DNA of 40,029 nt from an uncultured Butyrivibrio sp. (GTDB taxonomy: Bacteria; Bacillota; Clostridia; Lachnospirales; Lachnospiraceae): the NCBI GenBank assembly GCA_910577605.1, contig CAJTON010000018.1, positions 15,391 through 55,419 on the forward strand, in the 5' to 3' direction. The notes beneath the pieces are model-generated. The model worked only from the letters and a program-made list of their open reading frames with translations, did no database searches and had not been told where the DNA came from. Position 1 is the first letter of the stretch. Each line of letters opens with the position of its first letter. Made by a program: the position numbers and the translations under genes. Positions 1-8,730 of this stretch are shown one piece after another.

Positions 1-1063
1 CCGCCGCTCCGAAAAAGACCTTGCCGCCTGAGTAGTAACGCGTAAAATCATAATTTTCATCGTTGTACTTCACTCTGAGGAACATACGCTTGATGTAGGG
101 GTTTGCGGTACAGCCACGCTGCGCGTACGCGTTCATAATAACCTTGTCGTCGATAAATTTAAGCAGCCGTCCCCATGAGAGTATATAATCCTCGGTTTCC
201 TCCTCGGGGATACAGTGCTTATTCTGATTGTCAAGGTTCGCCTCCGTCCTTACAGTCAGCGCGAACATAGCCTGATACTGTATTATGCGGGGAATCGGAC
301 CCTTTCTGCTCAGCTCTTCGAGAAAAACAAGCCAGAAATCATCTATCGCCTGATAATACCATTCTTTTTCATAGCAGCCCGCGAAAAAGACCTTGTCGCT
401 TTCGCGCACCTCGTCGTATATATATTCCTGCGCTCCGGCAAACACGGTGCCGCCCGACTCAAGCGCCGCCCTTAAAAAATATTCCTTCTCATACTCGTAC
501 CGTATATCCTCGCGGAAGCTGTGCGCGGCAAAATAAGACGCGCATATCCATGTTCCGGCGGCAAAATACGGCAGACAGTCGTATCTTCTCGCAAAGTCCA
601 CATATTTTACATCCTTGTCTTTCGCTCCGTATTTTGAAAAAATATCCTCCGCTTTGCTGTTCTGACACCTCTTTGCAGGAATACCCAGAATATATCCGGT
701 TTTTTCGCGTGCTTCAAGCATGGCGTCAAGCATATATTCCAGATATTTTTTACTGAAAACATCGCCGTCCTCTATGACCGTGACAAAATCCCCTGCGGCG
801 CGCTTCGCCGCCCTATTAAGCAGTACCGCGCGGCTTTCGGAGTTACCGACCGTCTCGCAGACGAACGCAATCCCCGACATATCGGGAAGCGCGATTTCCT
901 GTCCGTCTGCGGACATCGGACACAGAACAAGCTTTACGCGCCGGGGCGTAACCGTCTGATTACGCAGACAGTCAAGCGTCGCTTTATTTTTTTCCGTATT
1001 GCCTTTTATTATCCAGACTGCCGTAAGCTGTATCACGTCGCTCATACTCCGCTGCATCTCCAT
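1..1063 (-). CDS. GT2-type glycosyltransferase, C-terminus cut by window edge
   Basis: The 354 visible codons begin at an ATG preceded by AAAGGA about six bases upstream, 11 bases after the stop of the cytidylyltransferase gene. The N-terminus reads as a GT-A nucleotide-binding fold (AVWIIKGN, then CLRNQT about 20 residues on), followed by a conserved SRAVLLNRAAKRAAGDFV stretch and an acidic EDGD near residue 96 that fits a metal-binding DXD-like motif. This is the usual start of family 2 transferases, which move a sugar from a nucleotide-sugar to a growing glycan at the cytoplasmic face. Donor and acceptor cannot be read from sequence. It is the last visible gene of a minus-strand glycan cluster with LicD proteins and an ABC exporter, so a role in that glycan is inferred. 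The C-terminus lies outside the window. Confidence 0.8.
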   Translation of the reverse strand, partial: MEMQRSMSDVIQLTAVWIIKGNTEKNKATLDCLRNQTVTPRRVKLVLCPMSADGQEIALPDMSGIAFVCETVGNSESRAVLLNRAAKRAAGDFVTVIEDGDVFSKKYLEYMLDAMLEAREKTGYILGIPAKRCQNSKAEDIFSKYGAKDKDVKYVDFARRYDCLPYFAAGTWICASYFAAHSFREDIRYEYEKEYFLRAALESGGTVFAGAQEYIYDEVRESDKVFFAGCYEKEWYYQAIDDFWLVFLEELSRKGPIPRIIQYQAMFALTVRTEANLDNQNKHCIPEEETEDYILSWGRLLKFIDDKVIMNAYAQRGCTANPYIKRMFLRVKYNDENYDFTRYYSGGKVFFGAA

Positions 1064-1074
1064 ATCAATATCCT

Positions 1075-1812
1075 TTATTCTTCGTATCTGAATTCCTCTT
1101 TCGCGAATCTCTTATAATGCTCATAGTAATAGTGCGACCTCAGCGTAAAAAGGTCCTCCGGCGTAGTCACCTTGATATTGTCGCGCTCTCCTATGAAGAT
1201 GCGTACAGTTTCGCCAAGCTCTATCATCAGATCAGCCGATGAGGTCGGATTGACAAGTCCGCGTCTTGCCGCCTCGTCGTGCGCCCACATTATCTTGCGC
1301 AGCGTGTAGCCCTGCGGTGCCTGCGTTATATACATATTCTCGCGCGGCATATTGACATTGCAGGACTTTCCGTCCTCGCTGACTAACACCGAATCTATAC
1401 TGCGCACGACCGGGACCGCCGTTTCGTACTCCTTGGCAAGCTCTATGCACTCCGAGATAAGCTGTTCCGACATAACAGGACGTACGCCGTCGCAGATAAG
1501 CACAACGTCGCTTTCGTCTGCGTTCTTCGCGACCTCGACAAGCCCGTTGTGGATCGACTCAAAACCGCTGCTTCCGCCCTCGACAATATTTATGACCTTC
1601 GGTATCCTATACTGCTCTATCAGTTTTTTCAAATGATCTATGCCGCTCGCTATGCAGGCGATAACTATATCGTCCACGAGCGGATGGAACGCGAAATTCT
1701 CAAGCGTCCTTATAATTATAGGCTTTCCGTCGACCTCGATAAACTGCTTCGGTATATTCTCCGATTTCATTCTTGTTCCGGTTCCCCCGGCAAAAAGCAT
1801 TGCGTGTACCAT
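1075..1812 (-). CDS. TarI/IspD-like cytidylyltransferase (245 aa)
   Basis: Full-length member of the IspD/TarI family, which joins CTP to a sugar-alcohol phosphate to give a CDP-alditol. Visible motifs are the nucleotide loop AGGTGTRM (8-15), PKQF (21-24), GKPIIIRTLENF (29-40), DGVRP (108-112) and a C-terminal KVTTPEDL. The AGGTGTRM form resembles TarI (ribitol-5-phosphate cytidylyltransferase) more than isoprenoid IspD, which usually has AAGxGxRMG. Start: ATG after AGGAGGAAATTCAG. It lies directly downstream of two LicD genes; that neighbourhood favours supplying an activated polyol for the glycan over isoprenoid synthesis. No TarJ-type reductase is seen, so the polyol could be ribitol, glycerol or another alditol. 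Family is secure, substrate inferred. Confidence 0.85.
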   Translation of the reverse strand: MVHAMLFAGGTGTRMKSENIPKQFIEVDGKPIIIRTLENFAFHPLVDDIVIACIASGIDHLKKLIEQYRIPKVINIVEGGSSGFESIHNGLVEVAKNADESDVVLICDGVRPVMSEQLISECIELAKEYETAVPVVRSIDSVLVSEDGKSCNVNMPRENMYITQAPQGYTLRKIMWAHDEAARRGLVNPTSSADLMIELGETVRIFIGERDNIKVTTPEDLFTLRSHYYYEHYKRFAKEEFRYEE

Positions 1813-1829
1813 CTGAATTTCCTCCTGTT

Positions 1830-2759
1830 TTACAAGGCTTCATATTTTCCCAAGTCAAATTCGAGCACGCTGTGGCGCTCCCTCGCGCTTTCGGGCGGTA
1901 TTTTCATATAATCGCCGTACAGCCTTTTAAGATAGCGTTTTGTTTTAGCGGGAAAAAAATATCTCCTGTCCTCGAACTTCTTCATCACAGGCTCAAAAAA
2001 CCATGCCCGAGGATACCGCTCCCCCATGAAATGCCCGCGCCCCACCGGAATCGCTATCGCCCTTGATTCGCTGTCGCGGCAGGAAGCAAGCTCCCTCTCG
2101 GTAATCAGGAGCCACTCTCTCAGGCTCTTAAAGCCAAACATAGCCCCGATAAACGCCTTGAGCTTTATTTTTCCGGACAGCGAAACGTTATCCATCATAA
2201 CAGCCTTGAGGCTGTCGAGCTTTTTTCTTATTCTCACGCAGGAGCATATAAACTGCAAGCCGTCCGACTTTATCCACTGCCATGTACGCGCTGCGGCGCA
2301 GTCGTACACATTTTCAACGGGAAAAATATCTATAAAGATTCCCGCCTTGCTCCTGTCCGTATCGGACGCTTCGACAAATCTCGTCCCTTTAAGGCGTAGC
2401 TTCATAAAGTTGAGGTCGTATTTTTTATCCGAACGGACCTCCTGCACGTCGTATTTGTCCGGATATGCCGCCCTCACCAGAGCCGCGAAACGGTCGTAGT
2501 CCGACCTCGGCATACTCACGTCGATATCGTCGTCCCACGGGATAAATCCGCCGTGACGCACCTCCCCGATAGCGCAGCCTCCCGTTATGAAGTATTTAAG
2601 CCCGTTTTTTTCGCAGAGGGCATGAATATCGTCCATCATAAGGAGCAGCACCCTCTGAATCCTTTTTGTATCGCTGTCTGTCAGCGTATAATGTCCTTCG
2701 ATGTGGTCCGCCCAATCCTTGAGCAGGCTGAATGTTCCCAACATTTTATCACCAGCCAT
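1830..2759 (-). CDS. licD: LicD-family phosphotransferase, copy 1 (309 aa)
   Basis: LicD proteins (nucleotidyltransferase fold, related to fukutin and FKRP) transfer phosphorylated alcohols such as phosphocholine or ribitol phosphate from a CDP donor to glycans. The diagnostic block is present: YFITGG (56-61), VRHGGFIPW (67-75) and DDDID (76-80), the acidic cluster that binds metal and the donor. An IDIFPVENV segment follows. The gene overlaps the 3' end of the second LicD gene. A second possible start is M6 (ATG at 2744), immediately after the upstream stop codon and preceded by GGTGATAA; either fits. Two LicD genes side by side next to a cytidylyltransferase indicate two transfer steps or two acceptors. 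The transferred group is not known. Confidence 0.87.
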   Translation of the reverse strand: MAGDKMLGTFSLLKDWADHIEGHYTLTDSDTKRIQRVLLLMMDDIHALCEKNGLKYFITGGCAIGEVRHGGFIPWDDDIDVSMPRSDYDRFAALVRAAYPDKYDVQEVRSDKKYDLNFMKLRLKGTRFVEASDTDRSKAGIFIDIFPVENVYDCAAARTWQWIKSDGLQFICSCVRIRKKLDSLKAVMMDNVSLSGKIKLKAFIGAMFGFKSLREWLLITERELASCRDSESRAIAIPVGRGHFMGERYPRAWFFEPVMKKFEDRRYFFPAKTKRYLKRLYGDYMKIPPESARERHSVLEFDLGKYEAL

Positions 2760-3597
2760 ATATTTTCATAAAATGAACCTGCCGCTTATCCTCCGGCGGC
2801 GGCGTCATATAATCTCCGAAAAGCGAGGTAAGATAGTAATTGAAGCACCCCGGAGCCATGACTTTGCAGCCCTCAAACTCCATTTCGACGCCGTTTACAT
2901 AGCTCTCCCTTACGCATTTTTCCTGAGGGCCGTAGCCGAACACGATCCCGCCGACATACTCCGATTCCTCAAAAGCATATTTGCGGGCGATCTTTTCTAT
3001 GCGCCGCACTATCCTTTTTCTGCCGAAAACAAGAAGCGCGAAGGGCTTCAAAAACGGCTTGACAAACGCCCTTAAACGGCTCGCGCCCGCCCCCTCCTTC
3101 GACTTCATGAATTTAAGCAGTCTGCGGAGCCTTAATACCTTACGGTATATCTCTTCGACCTCTGTTTCGTCCGCCGGCAGCCCGTCCATCGGAAAAATAT
3201 CTATCCACAAATATCTGTCGTATCTGTCCCTGATATACTTCTTGTCCACATATGTCGAGGTATCGAAAATCTTACACATCGGGTCGTTAAGATTCCCAAG
3301 CGCCGACGAATGAAATTCATACCGCGGAAAAAGCGGCTGCGCTGCCGCGATCTCCTGCAATTTCTCATAATCCGGGCGCGGCATCAGCAGGTCTATATCG
3401 TCGTCCCACGGGATAAAGCCCTTGTGCCGGACTGCTCCCAGAAGCGTCCCGCCCGCCATATAGTATCTAAGTCCGTTTTTTTCGCATATATCTATAAAAA
3501 GCTTGAGCATCTCAAGCTCGCGCGCCTGTATCTCTTTAAGTGAAAGCAGATGCGCCCCTTCAGGCGCGCTGCCGCGCGTATCCGCACAATCAGACAT
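2749..3597 (-). CDS. licD: LicD-family phosphotransferase, copy 2 (282 aa)
   Basis: Second LicD-family transferase. It shows YYMAGGTLLGAVRHKG (45-60), then IPWDDDID (62-69) and IDIFPMDG. The N-terminal KEIQ....EMLKLFIDICEKNGL is typical of the family. It differs from the first copy over most of its length, so this is not a recent duplication. The ATG at 3597 follows GGGAGAGATAAG. The 11-base overlap with the next gene implies translational coupling. By analogy with LicD/fukutin proteins it is expected to attach a CDP-activated phospho-alcohol to a cytoplasmic glycan intermediate before export by the neighbouring ABC transporter; that order is inference. Confidence 0.87.
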   Translation of the reverse strand: MSDCADTRGSAPEGAHLLSLKEIQARELEMLKLFIDICEKNGLRYYMAGGTLLGAVRHKGFIPWDDDIDLLMPRPDYEKLQEIAAAQPLFPRYEFHSSALGNLNDPMCKIFDTSTYVDKKYIRDRYDRYLWIDIFPMDGLPADETEVEEIYRKVLRLRRLLKFMKSKEGAGASRLRAFVKPFLKPFALLVFGRKRIVRRIEKIARKYAFEESEYVGGIVFGYGPQEKCVRESYVNGVEMEFEGCKVMAPGCFNYYLTSLFGDYMTPPPEDKRQVHFMKIYGW

Positions 3598-3614
3598 CTT
3601 ATCTCTCCCGGTGC

Positions 3615-4676
3615 CTATTCATCCCTTGTGGCAAGCATACTTCCTATCATACGCTCATAAGTTTCGCAAAGCCCGATTTCCGGCTTCCAGCCAAGCGCCC
3701 TTAGCTTGTCCGCGTTGAGCTGCATTTTGACGTCGGGAGCGTAGCCGTAGGTAAGCGCATCGTCCGGTATGTCAAAGACCACGTTTATATCGCCGCCCGC
3801 TATTCTTTCGGCGACCATTTGCGCCATTCCTTTTATCGTCGTATTCGATTCCTCGTTCGTCACGGTATAAGCCTCTCCCGCTTCGCCTCGGATAAGAAGC
3901 AGAAGCACCGCCTTTATCACATCTCTTGTGTAGCAGTAATTTCCCACGGAATTTCCCTTTGTGTGAAGGACTATATCAGTCTTGTTTATCGCGCTTTTGG
4001 CAAACTGCGCGAATACCCGGTTCTCCTCATAGGGTATACCCGCTCCGAAGGTCTGCGCAAGCCTTGCCATTCTGACCGGAACTCCGTACTCCTTCGCATA
4101 CGAAGCGCACAGGCATTCGCATATCCTTTTGCCCTCTGAATACGAGCTTCGCACATTGAGAATATCGATATATCCGAGGTCGCTTTCTTTTACACACTCA
4201 AGCTCAGGATCGGTCACGCCGTACATCTCCATCGACGAAAGATACACAACGCCCTTCGCCTTGACCATCGCGGCATACGAAAGTATGTTGTCCGTGCCGA
4301 GAACCGCCATTTTAATGGTTTCCACGGGCTTTTCGACAAAAAATTTCGAGGAGGTGGGGCTTGCGGTGTGAATGATGTAATCCGCCTTCACCGACCCGTC
4401 AAGCGGCTTTGTGACATCCTGAACAAGAAAGCTTAACGCCTCCTGTTCAAAGTCCTCAAACATGCGGCGCGCCTTATCCTCGTTTCTTACCATAGCCGCA
4501 ACCTTTATTCCGGCGTTTTTAAGGCGGTTCATCGTAAGCAGCGCCTTTATCGCTTGCGAGCCGACAAGCCCCGTCGCTCCGGTGACAAGCACAGTGCTGT
4601 TGTAAAGCTCCTCAAAAGGCAGCCCGCACTCCGCGATATTTTCCAGATCCTCGCGCAAATATTTATCAACAGGCAT
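3615..4676 (-). CDS. NAD-dependent epimerase/dehydratase, extended SDR (353 aa)
   Basis: Extended short-chain dehydrogenase/reductase with the Rossmann motif VTGATGLVG (31-39), a serine pair in YLSSMEMYG (about 145-153) and the catalytic YxxxK as Y179/K183 in SYSEGKR. Such enzymes epimerise, dehydrate or decarboxylate NDP-sugars. Here it likely shapes a nucleotide-sugar for the glycan; the exact substrate is unclear. The start is well supported by a near-perfect AAAGGAGG nine bases before the ATG. It sits 18 bases downstream of the ABC ATPase and 17 upstream of a LicD gene, so one operon is likely. Because a TarJ reductase is missing, an NDP-sugar reductase role cannot be excluded. Confidence 0.85.
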   Translation of the reverse strand: MPVDKYLREDLENIAECGLPFEELYNSTVLVTGATGLVGSQAIKALLTMNRLKNAGIKVAAMVRNEDKARRMFEDFEQEALSFLVQDVTKPLDGSVKADYIIHTASPTSSKFFVEKPVETIKMAVLGTDNILSYAAMVKAKGVVYLSSMEMYGVTDPELECVKESDLGYIDILNVRSSYSEGKRICECLCASYAKEYGVPVRMARLAQTFGAGIPYEENRVFAQFAKSAINKTDIVLHTKGNSVGNYCYTRDVIKAVLLLLIRGEAGEAYTVTNEESNTTIKGMAQMVAERIAGGDINVVFDIPDDALTYGYAPDVKMQLNADKLRALGWKPEIGLCETYERMIGSMLATRDE

Positions 4677-4694
4677 AAAATACGACCTCCTTTG

Positions 4695-5423
4695 CTACTT
4701 CATAAACTCCGCGTATTCCCCAAGAACCTCCTCCGGCTCTCCTATACGCTTTATCTCTCCGTCGTGCATCCACATTACTTTGGTGCAAAGCTCTTTAAGC
4801 GTGGGAATGCTGTGCGAGACGATGACCACGGTGCGGTCCTCGTCGTTTATAAGGTTTTTCATCTTGTTAAGACTTTTTTTCTTGAACTTCTCATCGCCCA
4901 CGGACAGCACCTCATCCACGAGCATGATCTCAGTTTCCAGTATCGCCGTTATCGAAAAAGCAAGCTTGGAGTACATGCCGCTCGAATATGTCCGCACAGG
5001 CTTGTCTATAAAATCTCCCAATTCCGCAAACTCAATTATCTCGTCCTGTTTTTCTTTAATATGTTTCTCGGAAAAGCCCAAAAGCATACCCGAAAGCATA
5101 ATATTTTCGCGTCCGGTCAGCTTGGTCTGAAACCCAACGCCTATTGAAAGCAGCGATACGCTGTGCCCTTTCAGGTCGATAGAGCCGCTGTCAGGGGAAA
5201 ATATTCCGGCTATCGTCTTTAACATCGTCGATTTGCCGCTGCCGTTTTTGCCTATTATACCCCATATCTCGCCCTTTTGTATCTTAAAGCTGACGTTTCT
5301 GACTGCGTGCACGACGTCCTTTGCGTTGTGCTTTCCCCGCAGGAGCATCTTTTTTATGGAATAAGATTTCAGGCTTTTATAATCAATGCAAAGATTGTTT
5401 ACCTCAATAGCGTACTCACTCAT
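4695..5423 (-). CDS. Polysaccharide ABC exporter, ATP-binding subunit (242 aa)
   Basis: ATPase of the Wzt/TagH/RfbE type, powering export of a lipid-linked glycan or teichoic acid across the membrane. Walker A is GKNGSGKS (58-65), the signature is YSSGM (146-150) and Walker B is IMLVDE (166-171). The N-terminal IDYKSLKSYSIKKML is characteristic of this subfamily. At 242 residues it has only the nucleotide-binding domain; the C-terminal carbohydrate-binding domain of long Wzt proteins is absent, so glycan selection would rest on the permease. Its ATG overlaps the permease stop codon (TAATG), with AAAGGTG just upstream, indicating coupled translation. Confidence 0.92.
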   Translation of the reverse strand: MSEYAIEVNNLCIDYKSLKSYSIKKMLLRGKHNAKDVVHAVRNVSFKIQKGEIWGIIGKNGSGKSTMLKTIAGIFSPDSGSIDLKGHSVSLLSIGVGFQTKLTGRENIMLSGMLLGFSEKHIKEKQDEIIEFAELGDFIDKPVRTYSSGMYSKLAFSITAILETEIMLVDEVLSVGDEKFKKKSLNKMKNLINDEDRTVVIVSHSIPTLKELCTKVMWMHDGEIKRIGEPEEVLGEYAEFMK

Positions 5424-6220
5424 TATATCACCTTTACATAGCTGTTTTCATTCTTGTATATAAGCCTTATCCCTAACGCCGACACAAGCGACGAGCCGAC
5501 AAACCACGCGAGCAGCCATTTGTAGTGCGGAGCCTGTCCGTACAAAAGAATGTCCCTCATCGACGATATTAGCAGCGCCATCGGGTTGCACTCCGTCACA
5601 AGACGCCCCACCGCCGCGCCGAACTGCCTGCCCACTCTCAGCTCGATATTGTAAAAAACGCCCGTAAGATAAAACATTATCCTCAGAAAAATCCTCAGCA
5701 CATTCGCGAGGTCGTCCACATACACGCCGAAGTGTAGAAGAAACGAGCTTATGGCGAACGTCACCGTAAAAAGCGTCATCATTATCGGTATCAGCCAGAG
5801 CAGGTTCCATGTGACGGGAACCTTATATACTATCATCATTATGACTATTATGACAAAGGAAACCATCATTTTAAAGCCGTTCACATACGCTTTTACAAGA
5901 ATGAGCATATATTTTGGCAGGTAAACCTTTGACACTATGGATTTGTTATTTTTCACGATTTGCACGCTCGATAAGAGCATCCGGTTAAAAAAGTCCCACA
6001 TCGTAATACCCACGAATATGAAGAGGACATAGTAATCCTCCTTCATACCGAACACTCTGCCGAACACGAACGCGTACACTAACATAAAGCAGAAGGGCTC
6101 CAATATCCACCAAAGCCAATTCAGATAAGAATTGGCAACTTCTGCTTTAAGTTCCGATTTGCCGGCATAAATAACAAACTTTCCGTGTTTTTTTAAGTCT
6201 GTAAGAAATCTTTTCATCAT
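5423..6220 (-). CDS. Polysaccharide ABC exporter, permease subunit (265 aa)
   Basis: ABC-2 type integral membrane protein of the Wzm/TagG family. The N-terminal region holds ANSYLNWLWWILEPFCFMLVYAFVF, typical of the amphipathic entry and first membrane helix; about six hydrophobic segments follow. A FLTGVFYNIELR-like stretch and NPMALLI near the C-terminus match family landmarks. With the overlapping ATPase it should flip a completed lipid-linked glycan outward. The gene lies only 15 bases after glgP and has no visible terminator or promoter before it, so it may be transcribed from further upstream. Two adjacent ATG codons (6220 and 6217) are possible starts; GGTGGC precedes them. Confidence 0.9.
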   Translation of the reverse strand: MMKRFLTDLKKHGKFVIYAGKSELKAEVANSYLNWLWWILEPFCFMLVYAFVFGRVFGMKEDYYVLFIFVGITMWDFFNRMLLSSVQIVKNNKSIVSKVYLPKYMLILVKAYVNGFKMMVSFVIIVIMMIVYKVPVTWNLLWLIPIMMTLFTVTFAISSFLLHFGVYVDDLANVLRIFLRIMFYLTGVFYNIELRVGRQFGAAVGRLVTECNPMALLISSMRDILLYGQAPHYKWLLAWFVGSSLVSALGIRLIYKNENSYVKVI

Positions 6221-6235
6221 GCCACCGATTTTGAT

Positions 6236-8686
6236 TTAAAGTTCCACCTTAACCTTGTCGAGATGCCATATATCCCTGACATACTCCTCGATTGTCCTGT
6301 CGGAGGAGAATTTTCCGCTGCACGCGGTGTTGAGCATCGCCGAGCGCGCCCAGCCCTCGCTGTCGCGGTACTTTTCCTCTATTCTGGACTGAGCGTCCGC
6401 GTACGAGCGGAAATCCTTGAGGATAAAGTAAACGTCCGGTCTCTTGTCATAGAGCAGAGAGTTGTATATATCCCTGAAACGCTCGGAATCGTCGGGAGAA
6501 TAGAAGCCGTTTATAAGCTGCATAAGCACCTGTCGTATCTCCTGGTCGTTGTTGAAAATATCCTGGGGATTATAGCCGCCCTCGTTCTGATATTTGATGA
6601 CCTCGTCCGCGCTGAGTCCGAAAATAACGGCGTTCTCCTCGCCTACCTCGCCAACTATCTCAACGTTGGCTCCGTCCATAGTACCGATAGTAACCGCTCC
6701 GTTAAGCATGAACTTCATATTTCCCGTTCCCGAAGCCTCCTTGCTTGCCGTCGATATCTGCTCGCTCACATCGGCAGCCGCAAATATCATCTCCGCGTTG
6801 GAAACACGGTAATTCTCTATAAATACGACCTTTATCTTGCCGTTTATCGACTTGTCGTTGTTTATCACATCGGCAACGCTGTTTATAAGCTTAATGGTAA
6901 GCTTCGCCCTTCTGTAGCCTGCCGCCGCCTTCGCGCCGAAAATAAAGGTTCTCGGATAGAACTCCATTTCGGGGTGCGCCTTGATCTTATTATAAAGGTA
7001 CATGACATGAAGTATATTGAGAAGCTGTCTTTTATACTCGTGAAGTCTCTTTACCTGAACGTCGAATATCGAGCGGGGATCGACGTCAACTCCGTTATGC
7101 TCCTTAATATACGCAGCAAGCCTGAGTTTATTCTGATACTTGATCTGCATGAATTCCTGACGGCTCAGCTCGTCGTCAGCATATACCGCAAGCTTCTTTA
7201 TATGGGAAAGGTCGGTTATCCACTCGTCGCCTATTTTGCGCGTCACCCATTCCGCAAGCAGCGGGTTTCCGTGAAGAAGGAAGCGTCTCTGCGTGATTCC
7301 GTTGGTCTTATTGTTGAACTTTTCCGGCATCATCTCATAGAAATCTTTAAGCTCCTGCTTCTTGAGTATCTCCGTATGGAGAGCCGCAACGCCGTTTACG
7401 GAGAAGCCCGCGACTATCGCGAGGTTAGCCATCTTGACCTGACCGTCGTATATGATAGCCATTTTCGCGATCTTATCCTGATTGCCCGGATATTTTTTCT
7501 TAATGTCCTCGACAAAACGTCTGTTTATCTCCTCAACGATCTGATAGATTCTGGGAAGAAGCCTTGAAAACAGCTCGATAGGCCATTTTTCAAGCGCCTC
7601 AGCCATGATCGTATGGTTGGTGTAAGCGCAGGTCTTTGTGGTGACTGCCCACGCCTCGTCCCAAGTGAGCTTTTCATTATCCATGAGTATCCTCATAAGC
7701 TCCGCAACCGTAACCGTAGGGTGGGTATCGTTAAGCTGGAAACATACTTTTTCATAGAGCTTTCGCACATCGCTGTGGTTCGCCTTGTATTTCGCTACGG
7801 CTCTCTGAATGCTTGCCGAAACGAAGAAATACTGCTGTTTTAAGCGCAGCTCCTTGCCCGCGTAATGGTCGTCGCAGGGATAAAGCACCTCGCAGATAGT
7901 CTTTGCAAGATTTTCCTGCTCCACAGCCTTGTGGTAATCACCCTTGTCAAAAGAGCTTAAATTGAACTGCTGGATAGGCTCCGCGTCCCATATTCTCAGA
8001 GTATTTACTATATTATTGCCGTATCCGACAACGGGAAGGTCGTAGGGAACCGCGCGGACGCACTGATAGCCCTCCTGCACGAAATGCTCTCTTCCAGTCT
8101 CGTCCGTATATGTCCTTACATAGCCGCCGAACTTGACCTCAACCGCGTACTCCGGTCTTTTTACCTCAAAAGGATTACCGTCCCTGAGCCAGTCGTCGGG
8201 GATCTCCATCTGATAACCGTTCTCTATTTTCTGCGCGAACATTCCGTATCTGTAACGGATTCCGCAGCCGTACGCCGGATAACCCAGCGACGACAGCGAA
8301 TCAAGGAAGCACGCCGCAAGTCGTCCGAGACCGCCGTTTCCGAGCGCCGCGTCCATCTCCTGATCCTCGATAACGTTAAGGTCAAAGCCCATCTCGTCAA
8401 GAGCCTCCCTCACCTCGTTATAGCATGTGAGATTTATCATACTGTTTCCAAGCGCGCGCCCCATAAGAAATTCCATGGACATATAATATACGGTCTTCGC
8501 GTCCTGCTTCTCAAATTCCTTCTGGGAAGCTATCCACCTGTCGATGATATAATCCTTCACGGTGTACGCAACCGCCTGAAAAACCTGCTGTCTGCTCGCC
8601 TCGTCAAGAGTTTTGCGGTACATATTCTTGACGTTGGCGGTGACTTCCTTCTTAAATTCTTCTTTGTCAAAATTCATTTTTTCCAT
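6236..8686 (-). CDS. glgP: Glycogen/starch phosphorylase (816 aa)
   Basis: Breaks alpha-1,4-glucan with phosphate to give glucose-1-phosphate, using pyridoxal phosphate. The PLP-site block EASGTGNMKF is at 650-659 with the Schiff-base Lys658, followed by NGAVTIGTMDGANVEI. The N-terminal EDQEMDAALGNGGLGRLAACFLDS is the other family hallmark. The start chosen is the ATG at 8686, after GGGAGAGAAAA; an in-frame codon further upstream would add 31 residues and overlap ileS but has no support. It lies between ileS and the glycan export genes, an odd neighbourhood for glycogen metabolism; no glgA, glgB or glgC is present here. Glucose-1-phosphate is a precursor of UDP-glucose, which may link it to the glycan genes, but that is inference. 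Confidence 0.97.
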   Translation of the reverse strand: MEKMNFDKEEFKKEVTANVKNMYRKTLDEASRQQVFQAVAYTVKDYIIDRWIASQKEFEKQDAKTVYYMSMEFLMGRALGNSMINLTCYNEVREALDEMGFDLNVIEDQEMDAALGNGGLGRLAACFLDSLSSLGYPAYGCGIRYRYGMFAQKIENGYQMEIPDDWLRDGNPFEVKRPEYAVEVKFGGYVRTYTDETGREHFVQEGYQCVRAVPYDLPVVGYGNNIVNTLRIWDAEPIQQFNLSSFDKGDYHKAVEQENLAKTICEVLYPCDDHYAGKELRLKQQYFFVSASIQRAVAKYKANHSDVRKLYEKVCFQLNDTHPTVTVAELMRILMDNEKLTWDEAWAVTTKTCAYTNHTIMAEALEKWPIELFSRLLPRIYQIVEEINRRFVEDIKKKYPGNQDKIAKMAIIYDGQVKMANLAIVAGFSVNGVAALHTEILKKQELKDFYEMMPEKFNNKTNGITQRRFLLHGNPLLAEWVTRKIGDEWITDLSHIKKLAVYADDELSRQEFMQIKYQNKLRLAAYIKEHNGVDVDPRSIFDVQVKRLHEYKRQLLNILHVMYLYNKIKAHPEMEFYPRTFIFGAKAAAGYRRAKLTIKLINSVADVINNDKSINGKIKVVFIENYRVSNAEMIFAAADVSEQISTASKEASGTGNMKFMLNGAVTIGTMDGANVEIVGEVGEENAVIFGLSADEVIKYQNEGGYNPQDIFNNDQEIRQVLMQLINGFYSPDDSERFRDIYNSLLYDKRPDVYFILKDFRSYADAQSRIEEKYRDSEGWARSAMLNTACSGKFSSDRTIEEYVRDIWHLDKVKVEL

Positions 8687-8730
8687 TTTTCTCTCCCTTA
8701 TCCTGCCGCTTGGCGGGTTGATAAACTGTG

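Noticed and set aside
1075..1812. Assignment as isoprenoid IspD
   Set aside because: AGGTGTRM and the LicD neighbourhood fit a TarI-like role better; kept only as an alternative.
6263..7567. 434-aa open frame on the plus strand
   Set aside because: Antisense to glgP, with no family match or ribosome site; long antisense frames arise from codon bias here.
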